From assembly GCF_934294775.1 (NCBI RefSeq), contig NZ_CAKRAH010000037.1, positions 1 through 26,522 on the forward strand: DNA of 26,522 bases, read 5' to 3'. This document shows positions 14,035 to 23,078 of this stretch, piece by piece; position 1 is the first letter of the stretch; each line of letters starts with the position of its first letter. The DNA comes from an uncultured Dorea sp. GTDB lineage: Bacteria; Bacillota; Clostridia; Lachnospirales; Lachnospiraceae. Under the pieces are notes generated by a model, which was not told the DNA's origin, did no database searches, and saw nothing but the letters and a program-made list of their open reading frames with translations. Both the position numbers and the translations under genes were made by a program.

Positions 14035-15423
14035 ATGATGAATACAGTGAAGGAAAAATGGCCCGAAATTATTGAGCATCTCAGGGTTGAACATGAGTTA
14101 TCCAACGTATCCTTTAATACCTGGATCCAACCGTTAAAAGTTTACGATGTTGTGGATAACACCGTATTTATATTAGTAAATATGAATGCGAGTGTCGAAT
14201 ATATAGAAAAAAAATACCAGCTTCCATTAAAAGTTTGTATTGCGGAGATTACTGGAACTGAGTATGAAGTTGTCTTTATTTCTGAAGATGACGACAGGCT
14301 GAATGAGATTCAGAATATGGCCATTGAAGCAAATCAAAAGAAAAAAAGCAAAGGTGCTGCGGAAAAAGCCGGGCTTAATCCGAAGTATACTTTTGATACT
14401 TTCGTTGTCGGCGGTAATAACAATTTCGCCCACGCAGCTTCACTCGCTGTTGCCGAATCCCCAGGTGAAGTATACAATCCTCTGTTCTTATATGGAGGTG
14501 TTGGACTTGGAAAAACGCATTTGATGCACTCAATTGCGCACTTTATATTAGATAAAAATCCAAAGAAAAAAGTGCTTTATGTCACCAGTGAGACATTTAC
14601 CAACGAACTGATCGAAGCACTGAAAAACGGTAAAACCGCAGGAAACGAGTCCGCAATGTCGAAATTCCGCGATAAATACCGTAATAACGACGTTCTTCTG
14701 ATCGATGATATCCAGTTCATCATCGGAAAAGAAAGTACACAGGAAGAATTCTTCCATACATTTAACCATCTGCATACTTCCGGAAAGCAGATCATCATAT
14801 CTTCTGATAAGCCACCAAAAGACATTGAGACTTTGGAGGCCAGACTTCGTACGCGTTTTGAGTGGGGTCTGATTGCCGATATTTCATCTCCAAACTATGA
14901 AACCCGTATGGCTATACTTCAGAAGAAGATCGAATTAGATCATTTAGAAAAATACAATATTCCTAATGATGTTCTGGAGTATATTGCTACAAATGTAAAG
15001 ACGAATATCCGTGAGCTGGAAGGCTCTCTTAATAAATTAATTGCGCTTTATAAGCTGAATCACAACGGCCCGATCGATATCGCACTCGCATCAGAAGCCT
15101 TAAAAGACATTATTTCAGCTGATAATAAAAGAGAAGTAACACCGGAACTGATCCTGGATATCGTTTCCGATCATTTTAGTGTGTCCATTCCTGACTTAAA
15201 GGGCAATAAGCGTAATGCCGAGATTGTATTTCCACGCCAGATCGCAATGTATCTGATCAGGAATATGACAGAAACTTCATTAAAAGCGGTCGGTGTAATC
15301 CTGGGCGGAAAAGATCATTCTACTATAAAGCATGGTATCGAAAAGATCGAAAATGAAATGCAATCCGATGAGACATTATCAAATACAATTAATATATTGA
15401 AGAAAAAAATCAATCCGGCATAG
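14035..15423 (+). CDS. dnaA: Chromosomal replication initiator DnaA
   Basis: AAA+ initiator that binds the DnaA boxes on both sides of its own gene, melts the origin and loads helicase; 462 residues. Domain I is about 1-85, the linker about 86-115 (KKKSKGAAEK), and the AAA+ domain III has Walker A GGVGLGKT (154-161) and Walker B LLIDD (221-225). Domain IV carries the box-recognition signature GGKDHSTIKHGIEKIE. Two adjacent ATGs (14035, 14038) fit the SD AGGAGT; the choice adds one residue. First rightward gene from the origin. Confidence 0.98.
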   Translation: MMNTVKEKWPEIIEHLRVEHELSNVSFNTWIQPLKVYDVVDNTVFILVNMNASVEYIEKKYQLPLKVCIAEITGTEYEVVFISEDDDRLNEIQNMAIEANQKKKSKGAAEKAGLNPKYTFDTFVVGGNNNFAHAASLAVAESPGEVYNPLFLYGGVGLGKTHLMHSIAHFILDKNPKKKVLYVTSETFTNELIEALKNGKTAGNESAMSKFRDKYRNNDVLLIDDIQFIIGKESTQEEFFHTFNHLHTSGKQIIISSDKPPKDIETLEARLRTRFEWGLIADISSPNYETRMAILQKKIELDHLEKYNIPNDVLEYIATNVKTNIRELEGSLNKLIALYKLNHNGPIDIALASEALKDIISADNKREVTPELILDIVSDHFSVSIPDLKGNKRNAEIVFPRQIAMYLIRNMTETSLKAVGVILGGKDHSTIKHGIEKIENEMQSDETLSNTINILKKKINPA

Positions 15424-15439
15424 CTCCTGCATGCATTTT

Positions 15440-15700
15440 GACTGTGAATAACTATGTGGACAATTTGGACATGATATGTGGATAACTATGGGATAGGACT
15501 GGGAAAACCTCGGGAATTTTACACATGTCTTTAGAAACGAAAAAGTTTTCAACAGCTGTTCCACAGACAATCCAGCCAGATTCCACAAAGTTTTCAAAGC
15601 CGAAATTCCTTGCAAACAGTGGGCTAGAGGCACTTTTCCTCTTTTCCACATCCCCTAAGGCGGCTAAGGCGGAAACTATTTTATTTATTTATCTATTATG
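15440..15700. other. oriC: oriC, downstream part between dnaA and dnaN
   Basis: A 302-nt spacer with a second DnaA-box set: perfect TGTGGATAA (15477-15485); near matches TGTGAATAA (15443-15451), TGTGGACAA (15455-15463), TTTTCCACA (15642-15650) and TTATACACA (15717-15725). After the 15642 box comes a GC-rich tandem repeat CTAAGGCGG x2 (15655-15672) and then an AT-rich tract (15673-15698). This box, GC block, AT tract order resembles the B. subtilis unwinding site; that role is inference. Confidence 0.8.
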
Positions 15701-15725
15701 CACATGCGAAAGGAGTTATACACAT

Positions 15726-16835
15726 ATGAAAATAACCTGTAGCAAGTCTAATCTGGTAAAAGGGGTAAGCATTGTATCCAAAGCAGTACCTTCAAAAACA
15801 ACAATGCCTATTCTCGAATGTATCCTGATTGACGCAACAGCTGACATTATAAAGTTAACAGCTAATGATATGGAACTTGGTATTCAGACAGAAATTACCG
15901 GTGACATTATTGAACGAGGAATGATTGCTATCGATGCAAAGATTTTTTCGGAGATTGTAAGAAAACTTCCAGATAATGAAGTAACAATAGAAACAAAAGA
16001 AAATCTTCAAACAGTTATTACCTGTGAAAAAGCAAAGTTTGACATTGCCGGAAAACCTGGTGATGAATTTGCATACCTTCCTATCATCGAAAAAGAGGAT
16101 TCCATTGAAATCTCTCAATTTACTTTAAAAGAAGTCATTCGTCAGACTATTTTTTCAATTTCTGACAGTGAAAGTAATAAACTAATGACAGGTGAATTAT
16201 TTGACATCAGTGGAAATATTCTGAAAGTTGTTTCGCTGGATGGACATAGAATTTCTATCCGCAAGGTAGAACTGAAAGATAACGTAGCTGACCGTAAACT
16301 GGTAGTGCCTGGAAAGACACTGATTGAGATTAGTAAGATCCTTACAGGTGAGGCTGAAAATGTGGTATCGATTTCATATACGAAGAATCACATCGTGTTC
16401 GAATTTGATAATACGATTGTTGTTTCCCGTCTGATCGAGGGAGAGTATTTCAGGATCGACCAGATGTTATCAAATGATTACGAGACTAAAGTACGGATCA
16501 ACAAAAAAGAACTTCTCAGCTGTATCGACCGTGCAACATTATTGGTAAAAGAAGGAGATAAGAAGCCGATCATTATCAATATCGGAGATGAACTCATGGA
16601 GTTAAAGATCAAATCGCAGATCGGATCCATGAACGAAGAGATTCTGATTACCAAAGAAGGAAAGGATCTGTTGATCGGATTTAATCCGAAATTTCTGATT
16701 GATGCACTTCGTGTAATTGAGGATGAGGAAGTTACAATTTATCTGATGAATGCAAAGGCACCTTGTTTCATCAAGGATGAAAAAGAAAGTTATATCTATC
16801 TGATTCTTCCGGTTAACTTTAATGCGGCTGCCTGA
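15726..16835 (+). CDS. dnaN: DNA polymerase III sliding clamp (beta subunit)
   Basis: Ring-shaped processivity clamp; 369 residues, close to the usual ~370, with the three-fold repeated clamp fold. Recognisable parts are MKITCSKSNLVKGVSIVSKAVPSKT at the N-terminus and the C-terminal FNPKFLIDALRVI and LILPVNF motifs, which form part of the partner-binding pocket. The frame is open from 15525 through the origin spacer, but ATG 15726 gives the family N-terminus and has AAAGGAG upstream. That SD-to-start spacing is 10 nt, and a DnaA-box-like TTATACACA fills it, so DnaA binding at the start codon is possible. Confidence 0.97.
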   Translation: MKITCSKSNLVKGVSIVSKAVPSKTTMPILECILIDATADIIKLTANDMELGIQTEITGDIIERGMIAIDAKIFSEIVRKLPDNEVTIETKENLQTVITCEKAKFDIAGKPGDEFAYLPIIEKEDSIEISQFTLKEVIRQTIFSISDSESNKLMTGELFDISGNILKVVSLDGHRISIRKVELKDNVADRKLVVPGKTLIEISKILTGEAENVVSISYTKNHIVFEFDNTIVVSRLIEGEYFRIDQMLSNDYETKVRINKKELLSCIDRATLLVKEGDKKPIIINIGDELMELKIKSQIGSMNEEILITKEGKDLLIGFNPKFLIDALRVIEDEEVTIYLMNAKAPCFIKDEKESYIYLILPVNFNAAA

Positions 16836-16843
16836 TCAGCGCT

Positions 16844-16885
16844 ATGAATTCGCCACGTGTTTCAAAGACATGTGGCGGAATTCAT
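16844..16885. terminator. Strong stem-loop after dnaN
   Basis: A 17-bp stem (16844-16860 with 16868-16885) with one bulged base, one G-U pair and a 7-nt loop, 8 nt after the dnaN stop. It lacks a T-run, so it may be an RNA 3' stabiliser or a weak terminator and not a classic intrinsic one. Confidence 0.5.
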
Positions 16886-16903
16886 AATAAAATGCAGGAA
16901 TAC

Positions 16904-16932
16904 TTGCAAAAGGATTAATTTATGAGTATAAT
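16904..16932 (+). promoter_or_regulatory. Promoter 1 of yaaA-recF-gyrBA
   Basis: TTGCAA (16904-16909), 17 nt, TATAAT (16927-16932). It lies right after the dnaN stem-loop and gives a leader of nearly 200 nt containing small A-rich ATGC repeats. Confidence 0.6.
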
Positions 16933-17016
16933 TAAAACGATGCGTGAAAACGCAGAAAGATGCATAAAAATGCAGATAAACGCATAGAAAAAGCGGATCG
17001 TGAAGAGAAAAAATAT

Positions 17017-17045
17017 TTGCCATAGAAGCATTGATAAGATATACT
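17017..17045 (+). promoter_or_regulatory. Promoter 2 of yaaA-recF-gyrBA
   Basis: TTGCCA (17017-17022), 17 nt, TATACT (17040-17045). Leader about 85 nt. Confidence 0.5.
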
Positions 17046-17135
17046 TATAAATTATGGCACCAGATAATTTTAACAGGTGATATTTTTTGCTGTTATAAAA
17101 GACAGGCGAAAGAACGCCACAAGAGAGGGACAATT

Positions 17136-17345
17136 ATGGAGACAATTATATTACGTGACGAGTATATAAAACTCGGTCAGGCTTTGAAGGCTGCTGGTCT
17201 GGTGGAATCCGGTGTAGAAGCCAAAGAAGTGATACAGGAAGGTCTTGTTATGGTAAATGGCGAGACTGACACCCGCCGTGGACGCAAATTATACGGTGGG
17301 GACATTGTGTTATTTGACGGAGAAGAAATCCGAATTGAAGGTTAA
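17136..17345 (+). CDS. yaaA: S4-domain RNA-binding protein YaaA
   Basis: 69-residue protein that is essentially one S4 RNA-binding domain (LGQALKAAGLVESGVEAKEVI, VNGETDTRRGRKLYGGD). In B. subtilis the homologue sits between dnaN and recF and is tied to ribosome assembly; that function is inferred from family. The frame runs in from 17031, but ATG 17136 with GAGGGA upstream is the sensible start. Its last 11 nt overlap recF. Confidence 0.92.
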   Translation: METIILRDEYIKLGQALKAAGLVESGVEAKEVIQEGLVMVNGETDTRRGRKLYGGDIVLFDGEEIRIEG

Positions 17346-18426
17346 TTCTCTAAAACTGAAAAATTTCAGAAATTACGATCTGCTGAACCTGGAGTTTGAC
17401 CGTTCTACGAATATCTTTTACGGGAACAATGCACAGGGGAAGACGAATATTCTGGAAGCAGTATATCTGTCCGGAACGACCAAATCCCACCGGGGCGCAA
17501 AAGACAGAGATATGATCCGGTTTGATCAGGATGAGTCACATATTGAGACTGTGATCGAGAAAAACGGGATCAGTTATCAGATAGATATGCATCTTAAGAA
17601 GAACAGTCCAAAAGGAATTGCGATTAATAAAATGCCGATCCGGAAAGCCAGTGAGCTTTTTGGAATTGTAAATCTTGTGTTTTTCTCACCGGAAGATCTG
17701 AATATTATTAAAAACGGACCGGCAGAGAGAAGAAGGTTTGTAGATCTGGAATTATCCCAGCTTGACAAAGTATATCTTAGCAATCTGTCAAGCTATAACA
17801 GAATTGTAAACCAGAGAAATCATCTTCTGAAGGAATTAAGCTTCGGAGGACGGAAAGATCTTACGGATACACTGGAAATATGGGAACTGCAGATGGTACA
17901 ATATGGTGAAAGGCTGATTGCAAGAAGAAAAGAATTCGTAGATCAGCTCAATGAGATCATATCCGATATTCACTATAAACTGACAGGTGGGAAAGAAAAG
18001 CTTAGTATTGTTTATGAGCCGAGTACCGGTGGTATGTCATTTGAACAGGCACTTTCCAGATACAGGGAGAGAGATCTGAGGATGAAAAGCACGACAGTGG
18101 GACCGCACAGAGATGATATTGGTTTTCTGATCGGCGATATGGATATCCGTAAATATGGATCCCAGGGGCAGCAAAGGACTGCTGCCTTGTCGTTAAAACT
18201 ATCGGAGATTGAAATGGTCAAACAGGCAGTTCATGATACCCCGGTGCTTTTACTTGACGATGTATTGTCTGAACTTGACAAACACAGGCAAAACTATTTG
18301 TTAGACAGCATACATGATATACAGACCCTGATCACCTGTACTGGTGTTGAGGATTTTGTAAATCATCGATTTTCAATAAACAAAGTGTTCCATGTCCAGA
18401 ATGGACAGGTAACGAAAGAAAACTAG
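17335..18426 (+). CDS. recF: DNA replication and repair ATPase RecF
   Basis: SMC-like ABC ATPase that helps load RecA at gaps through RecOR; 363 residues. It has KLKNFRNY at the N-terminus, Walker A GNNAQGKT (30-37), the ABC signature in YGSQGQQRTAALSLKL, and Walker B LLLDDVLSELD. No ATG fits the family N-terminus. TTG at 17335 does, giving MKVNSLKLKNFRNY, with GGAGAAG 9 nt upstream. It therefore starts inside yaaA (11-nt overlap), and translation is probably coupled. The frame also extends upstream to 17257, but that would add 26 unrelated residues read out of yaaA. Confidence 0.95.
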   Translation: MKVNSLKLKNFRNYDLLNLEFDRSTNIFYGNNAQGKTNILEAVYLSGTTKSHRGAKDRDMIRFDQDESHIETVIEKNGISYQIDMHLKKNSPKGIAINKMPIRKASELFGIVNLVFFSPEDLNIIKNGPAERRRFVDLELSQLDKVYLSNLSSYNRIVNQRNHLLKELSFGGRKDLTDTLEIWELQMVQYGERLIARRKEFVDQLNEIISDIHYKLTGGKEKLSIVYEPSTGGMSFEQALSRYRERDLRMKSTTVGPHRDDIGFLIGDMDIRKYGSQGQQRTAALSLKLSEIEMVKQAVHDTPVLLLDDVLSELDKHRQNYLLDSIHDIQTLITCTGVEDFVNHRFSINKVFHVQNGQVTKEN

Positions 18427-18437
18427 GAGGACTGAGA

Positions 18438-20369
18438 ATGGGTACAGAAAAAGTACAGCATGAATACGGCGCAGATGAAATTCAGATATTGGAAGGTCTT
18501 GAGGCAGTCCGAAAACGTCCTGGAATGTACATTGGAAGTACATCTTCCAGAGGTTTGCACCATCTTGTATACGAGATTGTCGATAATGCCGTAGACGAAG
18601 CTTTGGCGGGCTTTTGTGATACGATTTATGTAACAATCAATAAAGACAATTCGGTGACCGTTATCGATAATGGACGTGGAATTCCGGTTGGTATCAACCA
18701 CAAAGCAGGACTTCCTGCGGTAGAAGTCGTATTTACCGTACTGCATGCAGGAGGTAAATTCGGTGGTGGAGGATACAAGGTATCCGGAGGACTTCATGGT
18801 GTAGGTGCTTCTGTTGTTAATGCGCTTTCCAACTGGCTGGAGGTAGAGATTTATCATGATGGTAAGGTTTACCAGCAGCGCTATGAACGCGGAAAAGTTA
18901 TGGAAAAACTGACTGTGATTGGCGAATGTGAAGAAGGAAAAACCGGTACAAAAGTAACATTTTTGCCGGATGATACCATTTTCGAGACAACAGTCTTTGA
19001 TTTTAATGTCCTGAAACAGAGATTCCGTGAAATGGCATTCTTAACCAAAGGACTTAAGATTGTATTAAAGGATGACCGTGAGGAAGAACCAAAAGAAAGA
19101 ACATTCCACTACGAAGGTGGAATCAAAGAGTTTGTTACTTACCTGAACCGTAGTGCGACACCTCTTTATGAACAGATCATTTACTGTGAGGGAATGGTCA
19201 ATAATGTATCTGTCGAAGTGGCTATGCAGCACAATGATTCGTACAGTGATAATACTTATGGATTTGTTAATAACATTACGACTCCGGAAGGCGGAACACA
19301 CGTTGTCGGATTCCGTAATGCGATTACAAAGACATTTAATGATTATGCAAGAAAGAATAAGCTTCTGCGTGACAGTGAGCCAAATTTAAGTGGTGAGGAT
19401 ATCCGTGAGGGTCTGACTGCGATCATCAGTGTGAAGATCGAGGATCCACAGTTTGAAGGGCAGACCAAGCAGAAACTTGGTAACAGCGAGGCAAGAGGTG
19501 CAGTTGATAATGTAGTCAGCAAGCAGCTGGAAGTTTTCCTTGAGCAGAATCCATCTGTTGGAAAGATCATCGTAGAAAAATCTGTGATGTCCCAGCGTGC
19601 AAGAGAGGCTGCAAGAAAGGCAAGAGATCTGACACGTAGAAAATCAGCACTGGATAATATGGCGCTTCCTGGAAAGCTTGCAGACTGTTCTGACAAGAAT
19701 CCGGAGAACTGCGAGATCTACATCGTAGAGGGAGATTCCGCCGGTGGTTCTGCAAAGACAGCACGTGACCGTGCAACACAGGCGATCCTTCCGCTTCGAG
19801 GTAAGATTCTGAACGTAGAAAAAGCAAGACTGGATAAAATCTACGGAAATGCCGAGATTAAAGCAATGATCACTGCATTTGGAACAGGAATCCATGAAGA
19901 TTTCGATATTTCAAAACTGCGTTATCATAAGATCATCATCATGACCGATGCTGACGTAGACGGAGCACATATCAGTACATTGCTTCTGACATTTATTTAC
20001 CGCTTTATGCCGGAACTGATCAAGCAGGGATATGTATATCTGGCTCAGCCGCCGCTTTACAAGCTTGAGAAGAACAAGAAGGTATGGTATGCATACAGTG
20101 ACGAAGAACTGAGTAATATCATCAATGAAGTCGGTCGTGACGGCAATAATAAGATCCAGCGTTACAAAGGTCTTGGAGAGATGGATGCAGAACAGCTCTG
20201 GGAGACAACCATGGATCCGGAAAATCGTATCCTGTTACGTGTAACGATGGATGATGAGACGACAAGCGAACTGGATCTGACATTTACCACACTGATGGGT
20301 GACAAAGTAGAGCCAAGACGTGAGTTCATCGTTGAAAATGCAAAATATGTCAAGAATCTGGATGTATAA
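18438..20369 (+). CDS. gyrB: DNA gyrase subunit B
   Basis: ATPase subunit of gyrase, which adds negative supercoils ahead of forks; 643 residues. The GHKL ATPase has YEIVDNAVDEA (45-55), VIDNGRG (75-81) and GGLHGVG (117-123). The transducer domain follows. The TOPRIM domain has VEGDSAGGSAK and the metal site MTDADVDGAH. The C-terminus carries YKGLGEMDAEQLWETTMDP. TAGGAGG precedes the ATG. It lies 11 nt after recF and has no promoter of its own that I can see. Confidence 0.98.
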   Translation: MGTEKVQHEYGADEIQILEGLEAVRKRPGMYIGSTSSRGLHHLVYEIVDNAVDEALAGFCDTIYVTINKDNSVTVIDNGRGIPVGINHKAGLPAVEVVFTVLHAGGKFGGGGYKVSGGLHGVGASVVNALSNWLEVEIYHDGKVYQQRYERGKVMEKLTVIGECEEGKTGTKVTFLPDDTIFETTVFDFNVLKQRFREMAFLTKGLKIVLKDDREEEPKERTFHYEGGIKEFVTYLNRSATPLYEQIIYCEGMVNNVSVEVAMQHNDSYSDNTYGFVNNITTPEGGTHVVGFRNAITKTFNDYARKNKLLRDSEPNLSGEDIREGLTAIISVKIEDPQFEGQTKQKLGNSEARGAVDNVVSKQLEVFLEQNPSVGKIIVEKSVMSQRAREAARKARDLTRRKSALDNMALPGKLADCSDKNPENCEIYIVEGDSAGGSAKTARDRATQAILPLRGKILNVEKARLDKIYGNAEIKAMITAFGTGIHEDFDISKLRYHKIIIMTDADVDGAHISTLLLTFIYRFMPELIKQGYVYLAQPPLYKLEKNKKVWYAYSDEELSNIINEVGRDGNNKIQRYKGLGEMDAEQLWETTMDPENRILLRVTMDDETTSELDLTFTTLMGDKVEPRREFIVENAKYVKNLDV

Positions 20370-20386
20370 TATAAGCGTGTAGAAGA

Positions 20387-20422
20387 AAGGAGGAACAGAG
20401 ATATTAAATCTCTGAGAGATTG
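20387..20422 (+). promoter_or_regulatory. gyrA leader: SD held away from the start by switchable hairpins
   Basis: A full AAGGAGG (20387-20393) lies 29 nt before the gyrA ATG, too far for normal use. Between them are AGAGAT (20397-20402), ATCTCT (20408-20413) and AGAGAT (20415-20420). Segment 2 can pair with 1 or 3, but not both. Pairing 1:2 leaves an effective SD spacing of 12 nt to ATG (9 nt to TTG at 20420). Confidence 0.55.
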
Positions 20423-22957
20423 ATGGAAGACAATATATTTGACAAGGTCCATGAAGTGGATCTGAAACAGACAATGGAAACCTCTTATATCGACTACGCG
20501 ATGAGTGTTATTGCGTCCCGTGCGCTTCCGGATGTAAGAGATGGTTTGAAACCAGTACAAAGAAGAATCATGTACTCCATGATCGAGCTGAATAACGGCC
20601 CTGATAAGCCGCACAGAAAGTGTGCCCGTATCGTCGGTGATACAATGGGTAAATATCACCCACATGGTGACAGCTCTATTTATGGTGCATTAGTTAATAT
20701 GGCTCAGGAATGGTCCACCAGATACCCTCTGGTAGACGGACATGGTAACTTTGGTTCTGTGGATGGTGACGGTGCAGCTGCTATGCGATACACAGAGGCG
20801 AGACTGAGCAAGATATCCATGGAACTGACAGCGGATATTAATAAAAATACCGTTGACTTTATTCCAAACTTTGATGAGACGGAAAAAGAACCAACCGTAC
20901 TTCCGTCCAGATTCCCGAACCTTCTGGTGAATGGTACATCTGGTATTGCGGTAGGTATGGCTACCAATATTCCGCCTCACAACCTGCGTGAGGTGATTAA
21001 TGCAGTAGTACAGATCATTGACGATCAAATCGCAGATAAAGAAGAGACAACAATCGAAGAGATATTAAAGATCATCAAAGGACCAGACTTCCCGACCGGA
21101 GGTATGATCCTTGGAACAAGAGGAATTGAAGAAGCATACAGAACCGGACGTGGTAAGATCCGTGTACGTGCAGTCACAGATATTGAGACAATGCCAAACG
21201 GCAAGAGCCGTATCATCGTAAGCGAGCTTCCTTACATGGTCAACAAAGCAAGACTGATCGAGAAGATCGCAGAACTGGTACGTGATAAGAAGATTGACGG
21301 AATCACTGACTTAAGTGACCAGTCAAGCCGTGAAGGAATGCGCGTAGTCATTGAGCTTCGAAGAGATGCCAATGCGAACGTCATCCTGAACCAGTTATAC
21401 AAACATACACAGCTTCAGGATACATTCGGTGTGATCATGCTGGCATTAGTTGGCAATGAGCCGAAGGTCATGAACCTGATGGAGATGTTAAACTACTACC
21501 TGAAACATCAGGAAGAAGTAGTGACACGCCGTACACAGTATGAGTTAAATAAAGCAGAAGAACGTGCACATATCTTACAGGGATTACTGATCGCATTAGA
21601 TAACATCGATGAAGTGATCAAGATCATCAGAGGTTCCCAGACTGTACAGATTGCAAAATCAGAATTGATGGAGCGTTTTGGACTGACTGACGTACAGGCA
21701 CAGGCTATCGTAGACATGAGACTGCGTGCGCTGACCGGTCTGGAAAGAGAGAAACTCGAAGCAGAATATAAAGCACTGATGGAGCAAATTGAACATTTAC
21801 GCGCCATCCTCGCAGACAGAAAGTTATTACTTGGCGTGATTAAAGAAGAGATTCTTGTGATCCGTGATAAATACGGCGATGAAAGAAGAACATCCATTGG
21901 ATTCGATGAATTTGATATTTCCATGGAGGATCTGATCCCTAGAGAAGATGTTGTTATCACGATGACAAAGCTTGGATATATTAAGAGAATGTCTCACGAT
22001 ACATTCAAAGCGCAAAACCGTGGCGGCAAGGGAATCAAAGGAATGCAGAAGCTTGATGAGGACTACGTAGAAGAACTCTTCATGACCAATACACATCATT
22101 ACCTGATGTTCTTTACGAACACTGGACGTGTATACCGCATGAAAGCTTATGAGATTCCGGAGGCAAGCAGAACTTCAAGAGGAACTGCAATCGTGAACCT
22201 GCTGCAGTTAATGCCGGGCGAGAAGATCAGTGCGGTGATTCCGATTGAAAAATATAACGATGACGAGTACCTGCTGATGGCAACTAAGAAGGGACTTATT
22301 AAGAAGACTCCGATCAAAGAGTATGCAAATGTAAGAAAGACAGGACTTGCAGCAATCACACTTCGTGAGGAAGATGAGCTGATCGAGGTAAAATATACAG
22401 ACAGCGATCATGATGTATTCATGGTTACAAAGTACGGACAGTGTATCCGGTTTAACGAAAGTGATGTACGTCCGACCGGAAGAACATCCATGGGTGTCCG
22501 TGGTATGAATCTGGTAGATAATGATGAAGTCATCGGAATGCAGATCGATTCACAGGGAACAGAACTTCTGATCGTATCTGAATATGGTATGGGAAAACGT
22601 ACTGCAATCGATGAATTCACAGCCCAGAACCGTGGCGGTAAAGGTGTGAAATGCTATAAGATTACCGAGAAGACCGGTAATGTAGTAGGTGTAAAAGCCG
22701 TAGACGAAGACAATGAGATTATGATCATCAATACAGAAGGTATCATTATCCGTATGAAATGTGACGGAATCTCAGAACTTGGAAGAGTTACATCCGGAGT
22801 AAAACTTATCAATCTGCCGGAAGGTGATAAAGTTGCCTGCATCGCAAAAGTGCGAAAAGGTGATGAGTCCGAAGAAGATCTGGTAGAGCCGGAAGAGACA
22901 ACTGAAGATGCAGAATTAGAAAATGTATCTGAGGAAGATCCGGATACTGAAGAATAA
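20423..22957 (+). CDS. gyrA: DNA gyrase subunit A
   Basis: DNA-cleaving subunit of gyrase; 844 residues. Catalytic Tyr is 123 (MRYTEARLS). The quinolone-determining region reads HPHGDSSIYGAL (79-90): Ser84 matches E. coli Ser83, and Gly88 replaces E. coli Asp87. The C-terminal beta-pinwheel holds the GyrA box as QNRGGKG at 531-537, and exactly the same heptad recurs at 735-741. The last ~30 residues are highly acidic. The start is ATG 20423, with TTG at 20420 as an in-frame alternative. It follows gyrB by 53 nt in the same operon. Confidence 0.97.
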   Translation: MEDNIFDKVHEVDLKQTMETSYIDYAMSVIASRALPDVRDGLKPVQRRIMYSMIELNNGPDKPHRKCARIVGDTMGKYHPHGDSSIYGALVNMAQEWSTRYPLVDGHGNFGSVDGDGAAAMRYTEARLSKISMELTADINKNTVDFIPNFDETEKEPTVLPSRFPNLLVNGTSGIAVGMATNIPPHNLREVINAVVQIIDDQIADKEETTIEEILKIIKGPDFPTGGMILGTRGIEEAYRTGRGKIRVRAVTDIETMPNGKSRIIVSELPYMVNKARLIEKIAELVRDKKIDGITDLSDQSSREGMRVVIELRRDANANVILNQLYKHTQLQDTFGVIMLALVGNEPKVMNLMEMLNYYLKHQEEVVTRRTQYELNKAEERAHILQGLLIALDNIDEVIKIIRGSQTVQIAKSELMERFGLTDVQAQAIVDMRLRALTGLEREKLEAEYKALMEQIEHLRAILADRKLLLGVIKEEILVIRDKYGDERRTSIGFDEFDISMEDLIPREDVVITMTKLGYIKRMSHDTFKAQNRGGKGIKGMQKLDEDYVEELFMTNTHHYLMFFTNTGRVYRMKAYEIPEASRTSRGTAIVNLLQLMPGEKISAVIPIEKYNDDEYLLMATKKGLIKKTPIKEYANVRKTGLAAITLREEDELIEVKYTDSDHDVFMVTKYGQCIRFNESDVRPTGRTSMGVRGMNLVDNDEVIGMQIDSQGTELLIVSEYGMGKRTAIDEFTAQNRGGKGVKCYKITEKTGNVVGVKAVDEDNEIMIINTEGIIIRMKCDGISELGRVTSGVKLINLPEGDKVACIAKVRKGDESEEDLVEPEETTEDAELENVSEEDPDTEE

Positions 22958-22994
22958 AAAACGAACCTGTCTGTAGCAGGCTCCGAATAAGAAT

Positions 22995-23045
22995 AACAAA
23001 ACTCCCGTGCAGATCATGATTATGCGATCTACACGGGAGTTTGTT
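22995..23045. terminator. Bidirectional terminator after gyrA
   Basis: A long inverted repeat, ACTCCCGTG-x-AGATC paired with GATCT-x-CACGGGAGT, extended by AACAAA/TTTGTT. There is one mismatch, one bulge and a 10-nt loop. T-rich rightward and T-rich leftward on the complementary strand. It separates convergent gyrA and the redox-family gene. Confidence 0.85.
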
Positions 23046-23078
23046 TTGTCAAAGTATACAAATCAGATATTGGGGATT

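Noticed and set aside
15525..15725. 67-residue N-terminal extension of DnaN
   Set aside because: It would translate the oriC spacer; the clamp fold starts at MKITCSK with its own SD.
16922..16987. 21-codon ORF with an AAGGA-like SD before yaaA
   Set aside because: Its first codons coincide with a TATAAT of a good promoter, so a transcript from there would lack the start; no family resemblance.
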